A DNA stretch of 64,000 nucleotides from Kryptolebias marmoratus. Taxonomy: Eukaryota > Chordata > Actinopteri > Cyprinodontiformes > Rivulidae. The position numbers and the translations under genes were made by a program. The stretch is from the NCBI RefSeq assembly GCF_001649575.2, contig NC_051432.1:20835277-20899276 (forward strand), in the 5' to 3' direction. The notes beneath the pieces were generated by a model. That model did no database searches. It was not told the origin of the DNA and worked only from the letters and a program-made list of their open reading frames with translations. Below are positions 35,023 to 47,300 of this stretch, piece by piece (position 1 is the first letter of the stretch; the number at the start of each line of letters is the position of its first letter).

Positions 35023-37248
35023 CACATGTAAAATTATTTATTACAGAAAATACATGGATATTAATGGCAATATCTTAAAAGTATATCAACAGTCTCTTTC
35101 TTATATTTTTCTTTTATACATTTTATAAACTGAGAAAAAAATTCACAAGCCATTTATGAAATATAAAGGCAATTTAAGTTTTAAAGCAATCAAATTTGAC
35201 TAGAAGATGCTTCCTATGTAAAAATGCCTTGAAAAGAAAAACAAGGGGAGTGTCTAATAAAAGAATAAGACAAGTGAAGCCAAATATTTTTGTAGTAAAT
35301 TTTAAAACAATCTCAGCTGATGAAAGTGATAAATAAAGTATCAAAAACAAAACTATTATAAGCTCTGGAAAAATATGAACTACAACGAAACATCATCAAA
35401 TTAAAACAATAAAATAAATCTCTACATAAATGGAGCTTACATACACAAAAAACTGTTCTGTACTACTGAAAAGTTAATAACAAAAATAACATTATATTAT
35501 TGTTATTATAACAAATGTTAATAAAATTTCTGTATATAGTATGTTTCACAAATTAGGGTCCAGTACTGAAAAAGCTCTGTCATCTTTGGTAATTACAATA
35601 TTTCTTTAAAAAGTCCCTATTTCAAAATTTCTAAATTCAAAAGAATTTTTAACTCAGTTCCTTGAAATCAAAACTCAGTTAAAGCCAACTCATCACCATG
35701 TACTGGTAATTCATCCTCTGCAGGTGGCAGTTTGGACTGATCTAATTTTCCAGTTTGAACTGAGCCAACACTGAAGACATCAGTGTGGAATTTAGCAGCT
35801 CATTAAATTCCAGAAACACATGTTTTTCTGCAGCAAGTCATGACACTTGTTAGTTTATGGTATGTTTGTCAAAAAGAATTAAATGCAAGAACAACTGGTG
35901 CAGTAAACAAAACAAGGTCATACTAATATCAGAAACAATCAATTGAATGGAATCAACTGAAATATGCCATCTCTTCCTGGCTTTAATACCAATTTATCAT
36001 GGTATTGCTACTGGCAAAATTCATCAGTCTAATCTTATTAGAGGCGTCTAGATTCTAAATATAGTGCCCCCATCTCTTTTCTGGGCACACTCATACATAT
36101 ATAATTAGATTTCAGGAAAAATAAGAAGACGCATGATAACGTTTTAAATAATTATCCAGAACTTTTAATTTCAGTAAACAGACCACTCCAGTACTGTGAC
36201 ATGGACATAAATGATTTCAGAACGCTTATCTTTCTTGGCAGCAGTTATTACACACTGTAGAACTGAAACCCTTCTTATTTTGTATACACGGACAAACAAG
36301 GAAAACATGCACCCGTCCAAATCTTATATCTTCAGAAACACCTCCTTTAAATGATGCTAAAGCAGCCTGTTTAGTAAAAGGCCATGGGATGGCTGAAAGA
36401 CTGAAATACCAGCAGACATATTAATGTGCAGTAGCTTGATGCAGGCCTAATTATCTGCACACAAACACTCAAAAACACACACTCTGTATGAGACACTCTG
36501 CTATCATGCTGTGAAAGGGTGTTGTCAGAGTGTTGTTACCAAGCCATAATGCTGTTTGCATCCCCTCTCACACAACAAAATAAAAACACTATTTAGGTAA
36601 AAGGGCTCTGCTTCCGTTTTCTTTTATATCTTTTTCTCTTATTTGCTTTACACTTCATTGTTTTCTCAATATTCTGCTGCCACCCTGTCAGTCTATTATT
36701 ACACCATGCCTGTCATTCTTTACTAGTCACAGTCCACGTTTCTTTTGTCCCATGTGAATGTCATTTTGTCAGCCAGTTGTCATTTTGCCACATCGACTCT
36801 GTCTCTCTCTCTCTTTCTATCTCAATTTCTCCCCTTTTACCAACACTGAAAGACTAATGAGTCACTGCATGCTGAGTGATTGATGGCCAATGCGTACTAA
36901 ACCCATCAAAACAATCTGAACAAAATCAGAAAAATCAAGTTTGAAGAGTGTTGACTTATTGTTGGAAGAAACTCAGCTTTTAGTGTCAATATGAAGATTT
37001 GCTGAATTTCAACAAAAGTTTGAAGACCCTACTTGCACAACTTGAAACTGGTACTGTTAATGTTATCTGTCAGTTTTACAGATAATGATTGGTTCTCTAG
37101 GTTTTCCTAACATAGCATAATAAAAATTTAACACATTATTTATTGACCTTTTCAGGTTTTCTCTAGATCTGCATTTAAATAGTCTGCTCTCTAAGCTCAA
37201 TGATTTTTCGGTTTGGAAAAATAAGTTACATACTTACAAATATATGCT
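35023..37248. other. Unique AT-rich DNA, no gene seen
   Basis: Very AT-rich from 35030 to 35640. No open frame of note. A short CT run lies at about 36801-36815. Confidence 0.55.
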
Positions 37249-37370
37249 CATCCGCCCATTTTTTTTAACCGCTTTTTCCATACAGTGGCATGAGGGAATC
37301 AGTTTCTATCAGCGGACGTTGTATGACGCACAGTACACCCTGGACAGGTCGCAAGTCCATCACAGGGCCA
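37249..37370 (+). mobile_element. SINE-like fish repeat, 5' fragment (copy 4)
   Basis: Begins catccgcccattttttttaa, then ccgctttttccatacagtgg, and ends with tacaccctggacaggtcgca and agtccatcacagggcc. It is truncated at the same place as copy 2, just after the 'catcacag' block, suggesting either a shared subfamily or a common break site. Confidence 0.7.
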
Positions 37371-38464
37371 AACAATATACTGTATACTGTTTGACCCAAA
37401 AATAAAGAGCATTATAATACTTTCAACCATTAAAGAAATAATGTATGAAAAGGTGACCTGACAGGTAGTTGCAATAATAAAAATAACTAAAAAAACAAGA
37501 TAAATTTGGCTTCATTTAAGTTTATTTAATCACCTGTTTTGTTTTGTTTTGTTTTAAATACAGGATATATCCAATTAAGTTCTAAAAGTGTTTTGTTTTT
37601 TTAAATATGAGAAATACCATGTCAAACTGAAGCTATGTAAACATGACTGGAATTTGTCAGCTGCCATTTTTACTGTGTGGTATTAGTACAGAGATACAGT
37701 ATATGCCTGTCCATATTGGTGGGAATCTTATACATGTGGGTTGGGAAAAACATTTAGTCATTAAGCACCTTGATCATCTTCAGAATTTATTGATTTAAAA
37801 TGACATGTTTTCACCTATATTGTAAAATGAGTACAACAAACAGGCAGTTGAGGCAGTTTACATTGTCGTCATGTATTTGTTTTGCTGGCTTATTGGCAGA
37901 ATTTGTATACTTCTACCAGTGATAATTGGGGTCTTTACAGTGTTATCTTGTGGGTCAGTAGCTGAATATTTTAAGAAGCACAAATTTACACTAAAACTTG
38001 GAAGATTTATAATGCTTATTTGTACTGTAGTTTATTTTATTGTAACCAGAATATGTTAAGGCCTTCACTGACTAACACATTTTTTTCACAGTTTAAATAG
38101 AGGCTGAACTGTATATTTGAAAGTGTGTGCATTGTATATGGCCTGAAATACAATCCTTGTAATCTGTTGTTTAGTGCTTAGCCATCTCATTTTGTTAAGT
38201 TTTATTGCGTATTGGCAGTCAAAATATTGCTTTTCTCAACACTGACAAAGCCATAAGAATAGCATTAAAAACTCATCATATAACACAAACAAATTCCTGA
38301 ACAATAAGTTTTTGCCCTCGTACTCATACTACTTTCTGTGTCTCGTAAGAACACACACACACACTATTTATACGCACACTCACTCACACACATGCACACA
38401 GAGTGCACTCTTGGGAGTGCACTGGCATTTCACTCCAGCTCATTCTGTTATGACGGTGTTACAC
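37371..38464. other. Unique non-coding DNA with CA-rich patch
   Basis: A CA-rich imperfect microsatellite lies at 38349-38402. The + frame 37871-38059 is hydrophobic but short, with no signal of a gene. Confidence 0.5.
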
Positions 38465-38650
38465 AACCTCCCAGACACCTCTCAGACAGATTGGCTTCTC
38501 ATCTTTAAGACATCTGATAATGAATTTAAAGCACGGCCCTTGGCTCTGGTGTACCTGTGGAAAGCACAATCCCAGATGATGAAAGAGGCATACAGACACT
38601 ATATGCCTTGGCAAGACATCATAGTGGAAATGAAAATAACTTTGTGTTGA
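38465..38650. promoter_or_regulatory. Candidate conserved non-coding element (weak)
   Basis: Balanced block with cctctcagacagattggctt, tttaaagcacggcccttggc and ctggtgtacctgtggaaagc. It is part of an open + frame (38312-38650), whose part from about 38470 on (FKTSDNEFKARPLALVYLWK) is more protein-like than most chance frames here. I found no matching acceptor, and the upstream part is CA repeat. Confidence 0.22.
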
Positions 38651-39299
38651 TGTGGGGGTAAATTGGCAGCTTTCATAAAAGGCATTCTTTCTTCATTGCA
38701 AAGTACTGTAAGAAATGAATGAAATTTGCGTTTCAGCATTGTCCTACCAAAATGAAAAATCTGCAAAATACTCAGTACACATATGCAGTACACAGTAGTG
38801 GTCTGAAGAGTCCATTCATCAGCAAGTATGTTTCCTCAATATCCAGTAACATAGTTATTCAGCATGATTAGGTCTCAACACTTGTGGAAAAACATGTGGA
38901 TACAAAAATCTCGAAAAGACATCTATTGTCTTTTAATGGTGTTTATTTTAATTCTCTATATCTGTTTGGAAAATTTTTAATTAGACAGCTCCAAATGCAG
39001 TAAGACGAATTCATCACAATAACATATTTTGCATTGCTACTGACATTTTGGAGAAAAAAAAAATAAAATAATATATATATATATATACACACAATATGAC
39101 CCCTTTATTTAGTTAAAAAGATTCACAATAGTTTGAAAAACTCAACTTCCATTAAATCAAATATTTGTAGCTCATGATAAAGACACACAAATTAAAAAAG
39201 ACTGAGTGATAATGATAAGAAGTTTGTATTAAAAATATAAGAAGAGAGGGTCAAAGTGAGATTTTAATGAGATTTCCATGGAATAAAATGCAGCTACCA
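38651..39299. other. Unique DNA with short (AT)n
   Basis: A short (AT)n microsatellite lies at 39071-39088. No gene or mobile element is recognised. Confidence 0.55.
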
Positions 39300-39720
39300 G
39301 ATAATGAAGAGTGTTCTTTGACTTGTGGCGAAAATTAAAAGGACTCGCGCAAACTGTTTCACATCAATACACTAAAAACAGCAGAGCCATGAACAGGCAT
39401 TCATTATTATCAAATAGATACAGGCTTTTAGACACTAATCCCAGTCAAATCCCTTTGGAGAACAATGATACTGGCACCATGACACAGCCGTTTGTGTGTG
39501 TGTGTTAGTCTGAGTGGAAGAAAGTGGCAAAAGGGTCGTGCCGAGTGTAAATCCCAGAGTTGTGCATTAACCGTCCCTGTGGTTGTGTTAGTCTGTTGGA
39601 ACAGCATTTTACAAACTCGTGGGAACCTAAAGCAGTAAATTTAGCAAGCCCCCAGGAGTGGTGAGTCAGGAAAGCGAGGGTGGAAGGATGGTGTGTGGTG
39701 GGTAAGTTGGGGGGGCTCTT
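39300..39720. promoter_or_regulatory. Candidate conserved non-coding element interrupted by a short TG run
   Basis: Two non-repetitive parts flank a TG run at about 39493-39507. The left part has ggactcgcgcaaactgtttc and atgaacaggcattcattatt. The right part has aagggtcgtgccgagtgtaa, cattaaccgtccctgtggtt and agcaagcccccaggagtggt. Several CpGs in otherwise AT-rich DNA hint at constraint. Both strands carry unsupported open frames. Confidence 0.25.
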
Positions 39721-41465
39721 TGAAAACATATACTGCTCAATTGTCAGGGGAGGGGACTCCAGAGAATAGCCTGCCACCCACACTTTGCAGTTCACAGTGT
39801 GTTGTGATGAAGCAACACGTCTCCAGGAGGAGTTCTAATCTGAGACAAGAGCATATGAGTTATGGGTAATTTAGTCCTGGTTGGGTTCATGAAAACATAC
39901 AGTACTAATGTCTCAATACACTGGGAAGATACTTGCAACACATGGCAAGTCCTCATTTAAAAACTGAAGGATCAAACATGAATGAAACAGGTGCTGTAGT
40001 TGGTGCCCCATATACAGAAATAACAAGCGATTGTTACTTGGAATAATGATAAATGATTCATGAAGATAATTATAGGTGCCAACAATTTTTCAGAAAGAAT
40101 GTACACCACACACAATACTGAGAATGCACTATTTTTCCTTCAAACTTTAAGTTCAGTACAAAATCTACAGTAAAACTAAAGGCTAAAATGAGAGCAAAAG
40201 AAAAAAAAGAGAAGTAGGAGAAGAGAAATCAAAAGCAAAGTTTACGTAAGAGATTACTGTGAGGAAAAACTAAAGTATAAAAACAAATTTCTAAGGTCAA
40301 GGAGGGCTAACAGTGTCCCAGAAACATGCAGAGGCAAGGAGGATGAGAAGGTGGAGAGGAACGAGGGATGAGATGGATGTATAAAAAGCCAGTCCTGTGT
40401 GCTTGTGCCACTCCCCCTCCCCCAGAGGACAGAGTGATGGGGTAGAGAGATGAAAGGGAGACTTTGAAGAAGGAGTGATCCTTCCCTCGCTCCCTCGAAG
40501 GAGGAGGAAAAGGGATCAGAGCAGAGGCCCCTGACACAGCAAGAGATGTCAAGATACACACACTCTCAGTACTTTTCACATTATGCACTTGACTTCTTTT
40601 AAAAGTACTTTCGAAGGTAACTTTACAGTCCATTTTATAATGCTTTGAGCAGTTTTTTTTTTTTTTTTTTTAACTGACCGTGTGAGAGATTTCTTTAACA
40701 CTCTCTTAGTGCTGACAGGTTTGTGACAGTATTGAGATATTAACAAAACATATCTTCACTTGCTACTAAAATTCAGGCTAAAATATTTGGTCAAGCTACA
40801 AAACTCTTTACCACAACTTACATACTTCAGACTGAGAACAGTTACCTAGGGTATTGTTTTGGACATGGAGCAGTAGAAAATTTATTTGTACTTGCTGCTT
40901 TTTGATTATATTGTTTTCCAGATTATCTTGAAAATGACAACACAAAATCCCATTCATTTTAGATATAGATGACAATGTGAATTAGTGCTTAGTATTGCAG
41001 ATGGTGATGTAAGTAATAATGGTAATAATAACCTTAACAACACCTTTTAAATAACATTCTGTGACAGTTTGTTAAAATTTCTCTTAATGAGAGAAAAATA
41101 GAGAAAACCGGAAGAGGCCTTTTTTTCAAATACAGATAAGAGAGGCCTATTTTACAGTGTATCTGAAAAAAGGTAATGTGTTGTTTAATGTTATATCATC
41201 CAATTTTTGCCATTGTCACTTTGACATTTGTGGAAATAGAATGACAGCCATGCAAATATCAGTTTGTATATTACTACTAAAAGCTACATTTGTACATATT
41301 TCAGTTACTTAAACTCATTGACTTTCAATTTTTTGCTTTTTATATATTAGCCAAAAATGGCACATCTGTTTTGTTTTATCTTTTGAGTACTAGTATTTAA
41401 CAAAGGAAACATTCACAGAAATACAACATAATAAATCTCAGTAGCAGGACAATATGAAGCATTGA

Positions 41466-41467
<2 letters not shown>
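39721..41467. other. Unique non-coding DNA with purine-rich patch and poly-T
   Basis: A purine-rich patch at 40300-40520 gives spurious Ser/Pro-rich minus frames (40254-40559, 40307-40633). A poly-T run of about 21 bases lies at 40650-40671. No gene is supported. Confidence 0.5.

Positions 41468-41511
<44 letters not shown>
41468..41511. repeat. (AT)n microsatellite, 44 bp
   Basis: A perfect alternating AT run. It gives an Ile-Tyr repeat in translation. Confidence 0.97.
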
Positions 41512-41513
<2 letters not shown>

Positions 41514-41703
41514 CTTCCCATCTGCATTCAACAGATTGCACTGCATTGTTGCTACAGTTGTCCATAAAGGACAAACTAGACTTTTTTTGTAATGATGGGT
41601 AGTTGTACTGCTTTCATGCACTCAACTTTGTCCTATTTATTGTTATGAGGAGGCTGGAATCACTGGATGAAAGGTAAGGTTCAACCTGAAAAGGTCGTTG
41701 GAC

Positions 41704-41756
41704 CAACACACACACACACACACGCATACACACACACACATACCCACGCACCCACT
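41704..41756. repeat. Imperfect (CA)n microsatellite
   Basis: CA run with interruptions (cacgcatacacacacacaca, then tacccacgcacccac). Confidence 0.92.
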
Positions 41757-42644
41757 CCTGTGCTCGGTTAACCCAGCAGTTAATGATTGCAGACTAAGGC
41801 AGAAAGCCAGAGTAGGTAAGGATTCAAATTACATGTAGAATACCATACAATACTGAAATTTGAAACAGAGCTCTTCTATCTGGGAGGTGATGTTCTACCC
41901 ACATCACCATATTACCCATATACTCATTGAATACAAGTTTTGGATATTCAGCCTTTCCACTTTTAAATCACAGACTTTACTGTACACACACACTATTCAC
42001 TGTGGCATTCAACCTTTTTGATGCCCTCCTCACAATGAAAATGTGGAAAATTATAAAACTCAATGATAAGTCAAAAATTTTAATTGCTTTGAATTGTCAC
42101 AGGAAAAAAAATGAGTGGTAGGGATCCCTGTGGGATTATCTAAGAGGGTTGGCCAACACAAAGGGTTGATTGATAAGGCAAAAATTGAGTAAAATGTGAT
42201 TTTTAAGCTGAATGTAATTAAACCTGCAGAAAATTAAATTATTTCTTCAGTGGTAAATGGGATTTGATTTCCCTATTGCTGCTCCAAGAAGCTGGGTGGT
42301 CCAGTGATTAGCAAGATTGTCTTTAGAGGATTCATGTTCAAGGTCTTTTTCTGAAATACAAGTCCCTTTTGCTGGTGTTATTCAGCTTTCTCTGGGTCCC
42401 TTAAGAAGCACAGTAACAATGTTCTGATTATTAGCAGATCATTACCTCTGAACTTTTTAAGTACACAACACATCAATGGAGTTGCCCAGAATTAGAGCAC
42501 AATTAGTATAAAAACCCTGAAGACCCATGTAAGACACTTCGCTTGATATATTTCAGAACATTCTCAGATGTTTGGTAAAATTACTTTAGGGTAATAATAT
42601 AAATGGATATAAATGCTAATTAAAAATTATTAAACATAACATTC
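41757..42644. other. Unique DNA, possible decayed SINE-like head
   Basis: At 42290-42365 the words gctgggtggtccagtgatta and ttcatgttcaaggtc recall the tRNA-like head of the SINE-like family in minus orientation, but the match is weak. Otherwise nothing is recognised. Confidence 0.4.
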
Positions 42645-42845
42645 TTATTCACCTAATCATTTTCTGTACTGGCTTAATTCTTTTCAGGGTCGTGGGGAGG
42701 TTGTTCTTACCTTAGCAGTCAATGGGTGAGAAAAAGGTTACATTCTGAAAAGGTAATCACTTTATCACAGAAAGACACAAGAATAACAGTTCATGCACAT
42801 GTATGTACGCTCATTTCTACAGTCAATGTAGAATCTCTTATTAAC
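42645..42845 (+). mobile_element. SINE-like fish repeat, decayed (copy 5)
   Basis: The head reads cctaatcattttctgtactg, then gcttaattcttttcagggtc and gtggggagg. Next come tagcagtcaatgggtgagaa and, further on, tcacagaaagacacaagaat and gctcatttctacagtcaatg. Order and spacing follow the family, but the central 'ccctggacaggtc' block is lost or mutated, so this is the oldest recognisable copy. Confidence 0.55.
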
Positions 42846-43639
42846 ATAAAATGTATGGTTTGGTGATGGGGAAGAAAATTAAGGAAACACCATTTTAAAA
42901 TGAATTTGAACTAGATATTTTCTTGCTGTTTAGACACAATGGGAATCCCTGCACAGTTATGCAACCCATAAACAAGACATGAAAGGCTATTTAATTATTT
43001 AATTAATTTTTAAAGTAGACATTAGTAAGTAAAATTGGAGAAATAATTGTGTGATAATAATTAGGCCATATAATTCTATAAGACAAACTATTAACTAAAT
43101 AAATACATTGATCAAAAGATGGATGATTATTATTTTTCACTGTAAAAGAAAACAAAAAAAAAGAAGCTGATGTAATCTTATTGCATAAAATAAACTATTT
43201 GTTTTCACAGGCAGGCCACCCCTCCACTATGGTGCACCACAACATTTGCACTGTAGCTGATGAGTGAAAACAAACTAATCACCGGTTTTAAAGTTGCCCT
43301 TTCATGTTTTTCACATCCATCGAGATGGTGATGAGTGACATATGAGGTTTTAAATGCATTACAATTTGAATTTGTTGCTGTTAAATATACAATATACCAG
43401 AATTTGAAATCACATAATTTCAATGACATGTATAAAACATAACCTCTATTGTTGCTAAATAACAAGATGTCACATTTTATCTTTAAGTCACATGAATATG
43501 GTGGAATTATTTGTTTATTAACTGCAATAGGAAACATTAGCTTGGCTATGCATTTATACATTCAGGTCTGTTTTTATTTATTTTTCTAACCGAATAAAAA
43601 CAACCCTGTTGTCTTGATGAGAAGATGAGCTTGACATGT
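42846..43639. other. Unique AT-rich DNA, no gene seen
   Basis: The minus strand is open over 43205-43561 (118 codons), but the sequence shows no motif and no splice borders. It is treated as chance. Confidence 0.5.
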
Positions 43640-43870
43640 AGCAAAAATCAAAGATGAATGGCTGAACTTATTCATAGTGAGTGCAATTACATCAGTATCT
43701 ATTTTGCATTTATGCCCATGATTCAGCACTCAACACCATTGTCTTAGCCAGTGATTACTATTTGATGTTTCCCTTCTTGGCATTTAAGCATCAATTGATG
43801 TTACACTTCCAGCTTGCAACTGTAAGTGTCCCACTGCTTATTGATTAAAAAACATGTTATCTTGCAGTGC
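43640..43870. promoter_or_regulatory. Candidate conserved non-coding element (weak)
   Basis: Block with aacttattcatagtgagtgc, tttatgcccatgattcagca and ttggcatttaagcatcaatt (containing TAAG, an NKX2-like core, and ATCAAT). No repeats are present. The call rests on texture only. Confidence 0.22.
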
Positions 43871-44059
43871 CTTTGAATCCCAATCAGGGCAGCATTCACT
43901 GCATGTTATTTTTGTTCTCACAAACATGTATCAACAATTAATTAAAAGGTCCTCAGGCGTTTTGGACATATGACAAAGCCATCTGTAATCTTCCTGAGCT
44001 GAATGAATGGATAGTGTGTAAACATTATTTTGTGTTATTTCAAGTGTATGAAGCTGTGT

Positions 44060-44300
44060 TTGTTTGCAGGAAAGGTGATGTGCAGCATGCAGTATGATTA
44101 GATTGCCACCAAATGGTCTGCGGCAATGAACTGCTATAAAAGCTATTCATGTACTGACACCAAAGAAAGCTTGTTCTTGTTGACCTTAGACGCTGAAGGC
44201 TCAGACTCATTAAAACAGGATTCAGGCAGTCCCTTTATGAAAAGATGACATGGCTTCCATAATGACAGTCAACATTTACAGCTGAGCAGATAACAGACTC
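44060..44300. promoter_or_regulatory. Candidate conserved non-coding element
   Basis: Block with gtgatgtgcagcatgcagta, aatggtctgcggcaatgaac, accttagacgctgaaggctc and ggcttccataatgacagtca. It is not repetitive and has no open frame, so any constraint would be non-coding. Confidence 0.25.
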
Positions 44301-47300
44301 AAACACACACATGCAATTTTGGTGAATCAATCATTCTGTTTTAATACCAGAAGGTCATTAAATCCATAGTTGAGATTGTTCTGTATTATTGTGTGAGGTG
44401 GACTAAGATTGAAAGGCTCTACGGATGATTGCATCTTGGGAAGAAGATTATGCTTTACCCCAAGAGGCATCTAACATTTCAGCTGTTGGCTTCAGTTGTT
44501 ACAGAGTTGAAAAAGCAAAAAGGAGCAATAGATTCAGAACAGGAAAGAGGCTATAGATTAAAAAGGAACATTTACTTTTATGTATGGCGCTGACTCTTAA
44601 TTCTGTTCTTTTCCCACCCTTTTCTGATTAATTATTCTCTAGTTTTTTTCTAAAGTCTTGGCCAAAATTGCAGAAAGTTTTCTCTTTTGCTTCCTCTACA
44701 AAAAGAAGACAAGATCATGCATTTTTTTAAAGGTCAGAAAAGAATATCAACAGAACAAATTGCTTGCAGTTGATACATAATTCAAAGCATAAAATGAAAG
44801 CTCAAGTGATAACATTTACTCTCAGAAGGATCATGCAACAAGTGAAGAACACTATAACTTGTGCAAAATAAACAAAGCTTTAGGGTTTAAGGGTATAATT
44901 TTGGAAAAAAAAGATAAGTAAGAAATTAAATAAATTATACCACTGATTCATAAGTCAAAACATTGTTTTTTAAGAAGTGACAGAAATCTTTACTACATAG
45001 AAGCAGGGGAACCATTGGTGATATGAAGAAAGCTTTAAGCTGTGTTTATGACCAATGAGGAGGTCTTTTCCTTTAACTTTGACGATAAAAGCCGTTTCCC
45101 TCCAGGCTCGTCTCAGTATTTTGTAAAATATTACACCAGCAAACAGCACCGTTTCTTTCTGTGTTTATTTTGAATTCTCATCAAACCCTCAAGAATATTC
45201 CATCAAAGGCAGCAGTAAATATTTGGATGACCCATAGGAAAATTCATGCATGATACAGGTCTGTTGCAAATTTATGAATTTGGAATATATTTGGAACTGT
45301 TTCACTTGTGCATAAATCTATGTGTGTTTGTATGTGTCATTGTGCTCCATATTGTAGATTCCTCCCTGTGAACGCACTAATCGCATACAGACAGAGACAG
45401 ACAGGAGAAGAGAGAGAGTCCTGATTTATTCAGTTGAACAGCAGGAAGTAGAGACTGTGAAGTCAATAATTTCAAAGTTTATTTGCTATGCAACGGCATA
45501 GAAAATAAATATATACACAGAGTTTTATGATTCTTCAAACTTGGTCATGTGGGGAAGCCTACAAACCTGCAGACTGCAGGCCAGTAAGACCCAGCTGAAT
45601 GTTGTGCTGTTCTTGCTTAGGTCAGTCGTTGTGTGAATTGCAATTTATAGCTCTGTTGTGCACATGTTTATGTACTTGTGTTTGTGTGTGTTTGAGGTGA
45701 ATAATAACTTTTTCCCTTATTACCCTGGGCATGGCCTGGTGCTTCCAAGCTTCACTGACTAGAGTTCAATTACTGAGTTCCTTTTCGCCACTTTCAGTGA
45801 ATAAGTAGCTCCCTGATACTTGTGTGTGTGTGAGAGAAAGTGAGGGGAGTGGTGGGGTCCGTGTGTGTGAGGTAGTATGAGGTTTCTACACTCACCATGT
45901 CCAAAAACAGTCAGAAATAAAAGCCTGCTGACACATAAGCTTCAGAGGTTTGCCATACTTTAGGCATAAATTAAAAAGCAGAAATGCAACTAGAGACACA
46001 AATGTACAAGGCACAGGTGCAAATTATTTGATGTAATTTTTTGTGCCATCTGTTCCATGATGTAAAAATATTACGGCATGCTTGCACAGTGGTGATGCAA
46101 TGGTGTTTAGCTTTAAAGACCTGGATTTGGGTTATCAGTAAATGCCTGCAAAATAAAGATAAATGGTCTCTTGGTTGTTTTTAGCAACTGAGCTTGGAAC
46201 TTGGAGTTTCTCTGAAAGAAGAACACTAAGTGAATTACCTGATGGGCTGAAATAATGGCTAGAGTCATCAGTTTAAACACACACACTAAAAAAAGTCAGT
46301 TTGTTCTTATTTGAGTGACATTTACAGAGACATTTGTCTAAGTAAAAATAATTTATAGTACTTGTCTTGCAAGTAGCCACAAAATGTAGCATTTTAAAAA
46401 TGCCCATCTATGAGTGGTGGTTTGATAAATTTTCTATGATCTGAGTAAATGTCAAGGAATCAAGAACGAATTGTAAAAAGCTGCAAAAAAGATTTTGCTT
46501 TAAATCTACTTGATATAAAACAGTTATGTAGTACATAAACAATGGATGCCTGATTTGAAATCAAATCAATAAATGCAAATTTAAAAAGTCAGGTCCTTGT
46601 TCAACAGTTCAGTTTTGAAGGTAATATCTGGGCTGGGACTGCTGGTGGCTAACTGACAAACAACATTTGCATGGGAGTCTCCAGAATGTCTCAAAAATGT
46701 CTGCTAGCATTCTCAATTGAAAATAATTAATTAAAAAAACTGCTTCAAATCTGCTTATCTTCATTTCCAAAGTGTACTCCAGTAGATCAAATTATCAACA
46801 TGAGGGCGTCTGCCAAGGTGAGTACAAATCGGTCTGAGGCAAGTATGACGTGGGCAACAAATAAGGTGCATGGTCTAGTTCTTAACACAAACATGGCCAT
46901 GATTAAACAAAACAAAACAAAAAAAAAAAAAACAGTTGTTCAAAACAGCTACATGGCTTGCTGGTTGCTTGGTCACTAAGTGAGACTGCAACTGAAAATT
47001 TGCTTATTTTCTCACGGTTTTGAGTTACCAACTGTTCTCCAGCGGTCACAGCTCAGTGAGCACCTTTTGTTGCACCTTTTGGAGCCACAAAGAACTGTTG
47101 AAGAAAATACTAGCACAGTCATTACCACACTCAAGGCCAAAAACAAAGTTATGGAAAGGCTGAAGAAAATGAGTAAGATAGCTCTAACATTGACAACACT
47201 GACATCTATTGCCACTGAATATTTTGTCACTCATCATTTAGACTCCTTTTTGGTTCAATTAGTTCTCAAAATCTTGTTTGAATTAAAACTGTTTTTTTTA

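Noticed and set aside
40254..40633. Ser/Pro-rich minus frames of about 100 codons
   Set aside because: They are products of a purine-rich + strand, the same artefact as at 10944-11243.
45865..45885. let-7-like word gaggtagtatgaggttt
   Set aside because: It differs from the let-7 mature sequence after the first bases, and no hairpin partner is seen nearby.
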